DNA from: SAR116 cluster bacterium
GTDB lineage: Bacteria; Pseudomonadota; Alphaproteobacteria; Puniceispirillales; Puniceispirillaceae
Length of the DNA: 6,024 bases
Reading direction: 5' to 3'
Assembly (NCBI GenBank): GCA_004213025.1
Contig: SHBC01000073.1
Location: 1 to 6,024, forward strand
Shown here piece by piece: positions 5,058 to 6,024 of the stretch. The position numbers were made by a program, and so were the translations under genes. Numbering within the stretch: position 1 is the stretch's first letter; the number at the start of each line of letters is the position of its first letter. Under the pieces are notes generated by a model. That model searched no databases, was not told the origin of the DNA, and was given only the letters and a program-made list of their open reading frames with translations.

Positions 5058-6024
5058 ATGCCGGTACTCCTGCTCATAGTGGGAATAAATTTCATCGGTG
5101 TCGGTGCCCTGATTCCGGTTCTTCCCTACACCGTGATCGAGATGCTTGGCCTGCCGGCAAGCGTGATGACGATGCTTCTGGCCTCGTTTGCGCTGGCGAT
5201 GTTCGTGGCCAACCCGATCCTCGGCAGGCTGTCTGACCATTATGGGCGGCGGCGGATCCTGTTCCTGTCACTGGCGATCAGCGCGGCGGCGCATCTGTGG
5301 TTTGCGCTGTCCACCGATATCCTGTCGATGTTCGCCTCGCGGATCATTGCCGGCTTTGCCTCGGGCAATACCGGGGTCGTCCAGGCGATGATCGCCGATC
5401 GCACAACGGATGAAAAACGCGCCCAGTATATGGGCCTGCTTGGTGCCGCCATCGGTGTCGGATTTGTCGCCGGACCGGCGCTTGGCGGTCTGTTCAGCCA
5501 TATTGGCAGTGGGCCGCTTCATCAGGCTCCGTTTCTCCTCGCTGCTGGATTTTCGCTGCTGGCACTTGTCCTGACATTGCGCCTGAAGGCACCGCCAGGC
5601 GGGCGACTTGTGCCGGAGGGTGAGGAGGCGGGGTTGATGACGCGGGTGGAGGTGCTTGTCCGCTCGCCGCTGGCGCTCTATGCCGTCGTCGCGATGGTGC
5701 TGAACCTTGCCTTTGCGCAGGTCGAGGCGTCGTTCGTATTGGTGCTTCGTGACTATCTCGGTTTTGGCGCCCGCGAGACTGGCTGGCTGTTCACCTATAT
5801 CGGCGTCTGCATCGTCATCGTTCAGGCGGTGCTGATCAGGCACATAGTCGCCAGATTCGGCGAGGTCGGCGCGATGGGGCTTGGCGGTGTGTTGCTTTTC
5901 TGCGGGCAGATCATAACTGTGCTGGCGGTCGTTGGTCTGTTGCCGGGCAGTGCCTATCCGCTGATCCAGACGATGATGGCAACGACCGCGATCTGTGTCG
6001 GGTTCGCCGTCGCCTCGCCGGCGC
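5058..6024 (+). CDS. MFS transporter, DHA1/TetA-like efflux family (3' truncated by window edge)
   Basis: This is an inner-membrane secondary transporter, probably a proton-coupled exporter of small molecules. An in-frame TAA at 5046-5048 makes ATG 5058 the first possible start. The frame stays open to the right edge, giving 322 of about 400 residues. Helix 1 (about 4-22) contains IGVGALIPVLP. The loop 2-3 motif A is GRLSDHYGRRR (56-66). RIIAGFASGNTG (95-106) matches helix 4. The antiporter-type motif C, GVGFVAGPALGG (133-144), is in helix 5, and HQAPFLLAAGFSLLAL (155-170) is helix 6. A charged central loop follows (about 176-203), then helices 7 to 10. The order and spacing match the TetA-like branch of DHA1, but that branch also includes many non-tetracycline exporters, so the substrate is unknown. 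The gene follows gshA by 84 bases and may have its own promoter. Confidence 0.9.
   Translation, partial: MPVLLLIVGINFIGVGALIPVLPYTVIEMLGLPASVMTMLLASFALAMFVANPILGRLSDHYGRRRILFLSLAISAAAHLWFALSTDILSMFASRIIAGFASGNTGVVQAMIADRTTDEKRAQYMGLLGAAIGVGFVAGPALGGLFSHIGSGPLHQAPFLLAAGFSLLALVLTLRLKAPPGGRLVPEGEEAGLMTRVEVLVRSPLALYAVVAMVLNLAFAQVEASFVLVLRDYLGFGARETGWLFTYIGVCIVIVQAVLIRHIVARFGEVGAMGLGGVLLFCGQIITVLAVVGLLPGSAYPLIQTMMATTAICVGFAVASPA

Noticed and set aside
5058..6024. Calling the transporter a tetracycline-resistance gene
   Set aside because: TetA-like motif order is shared by many chromosomal DHA1 exporters. The sequence is incomplete and nothing fixes the substrate.

Overview
This 6,024-base window is GC-rich, densely coding bacterial chromosome. 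Four genes are recognisable housekeeping genes: argC, ubiA, rsmE and a class II gshA. They are joined by one conserved-looking protein of unknown function and a partial efflux transporter. The plant/alphaproteobacterial type of glutamate-cysteine ligase, the short type 2 ArgC, the ubiA | rsmE-gshA layout and the weak Shine-Dalgarno sequences all suggest an alphaproteobacterium, perhaps of the Rhodospirillales or a neighbouring group. That placement is inference. I see no RNA genes, insertion sequences, CRISPR arrays or phage genes.

Layout. (1) Positions 3-788 hold the 3' part of argC (+), ending in a 15-bp tandem repeat. Ten bases later, probably in the same operon, comes a 271-residue protein (799-1614, +) that resembles the gamma-glutamylcyclotransferase fold at motif level. 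(2) This pair converges on ubiA (1663-2655, -). The junction contains a 45-bp tandem duplication that copied the ubiA 3' end together with its stop codon. (3) A 91-bp divergent spacer separates ubiA from rsmE (2747-3505, +). (4) After rsmE comes gshA, best started at a TTG at 3603. The 97-bp gap between them is exactly spanned by a 33-codon ORF that overlaps the rsmE stop as TGATG and the gshA start as TTGA. (5) After gshA there is an 84-bp spacer with a hairpin, a 22-codon ORF overlapping the gshA stop as ATGA, and an AT-rich patch. It leads to an MFS drug-efflux-type transporter (5058 to the right edge).

Functions. ArgC makes N-acetylglutamate semialdehyde for arginine synthesis. UbiA makes the prenylated ubiquinone precursor in the membrane. 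RsmE methylates 16S rRNA. GshA makes gamma-glutamylcysteine for glutathione. These are separate pathways, so the clustering looks like ordinary compact genome organisation rather than one system. The points most worth a second look are at the gene junctions: two in-frame tandem duplications at gene ends and two short ORFs that overlap neighbouring stop or start codons. I found no convincing new multi-gene system.
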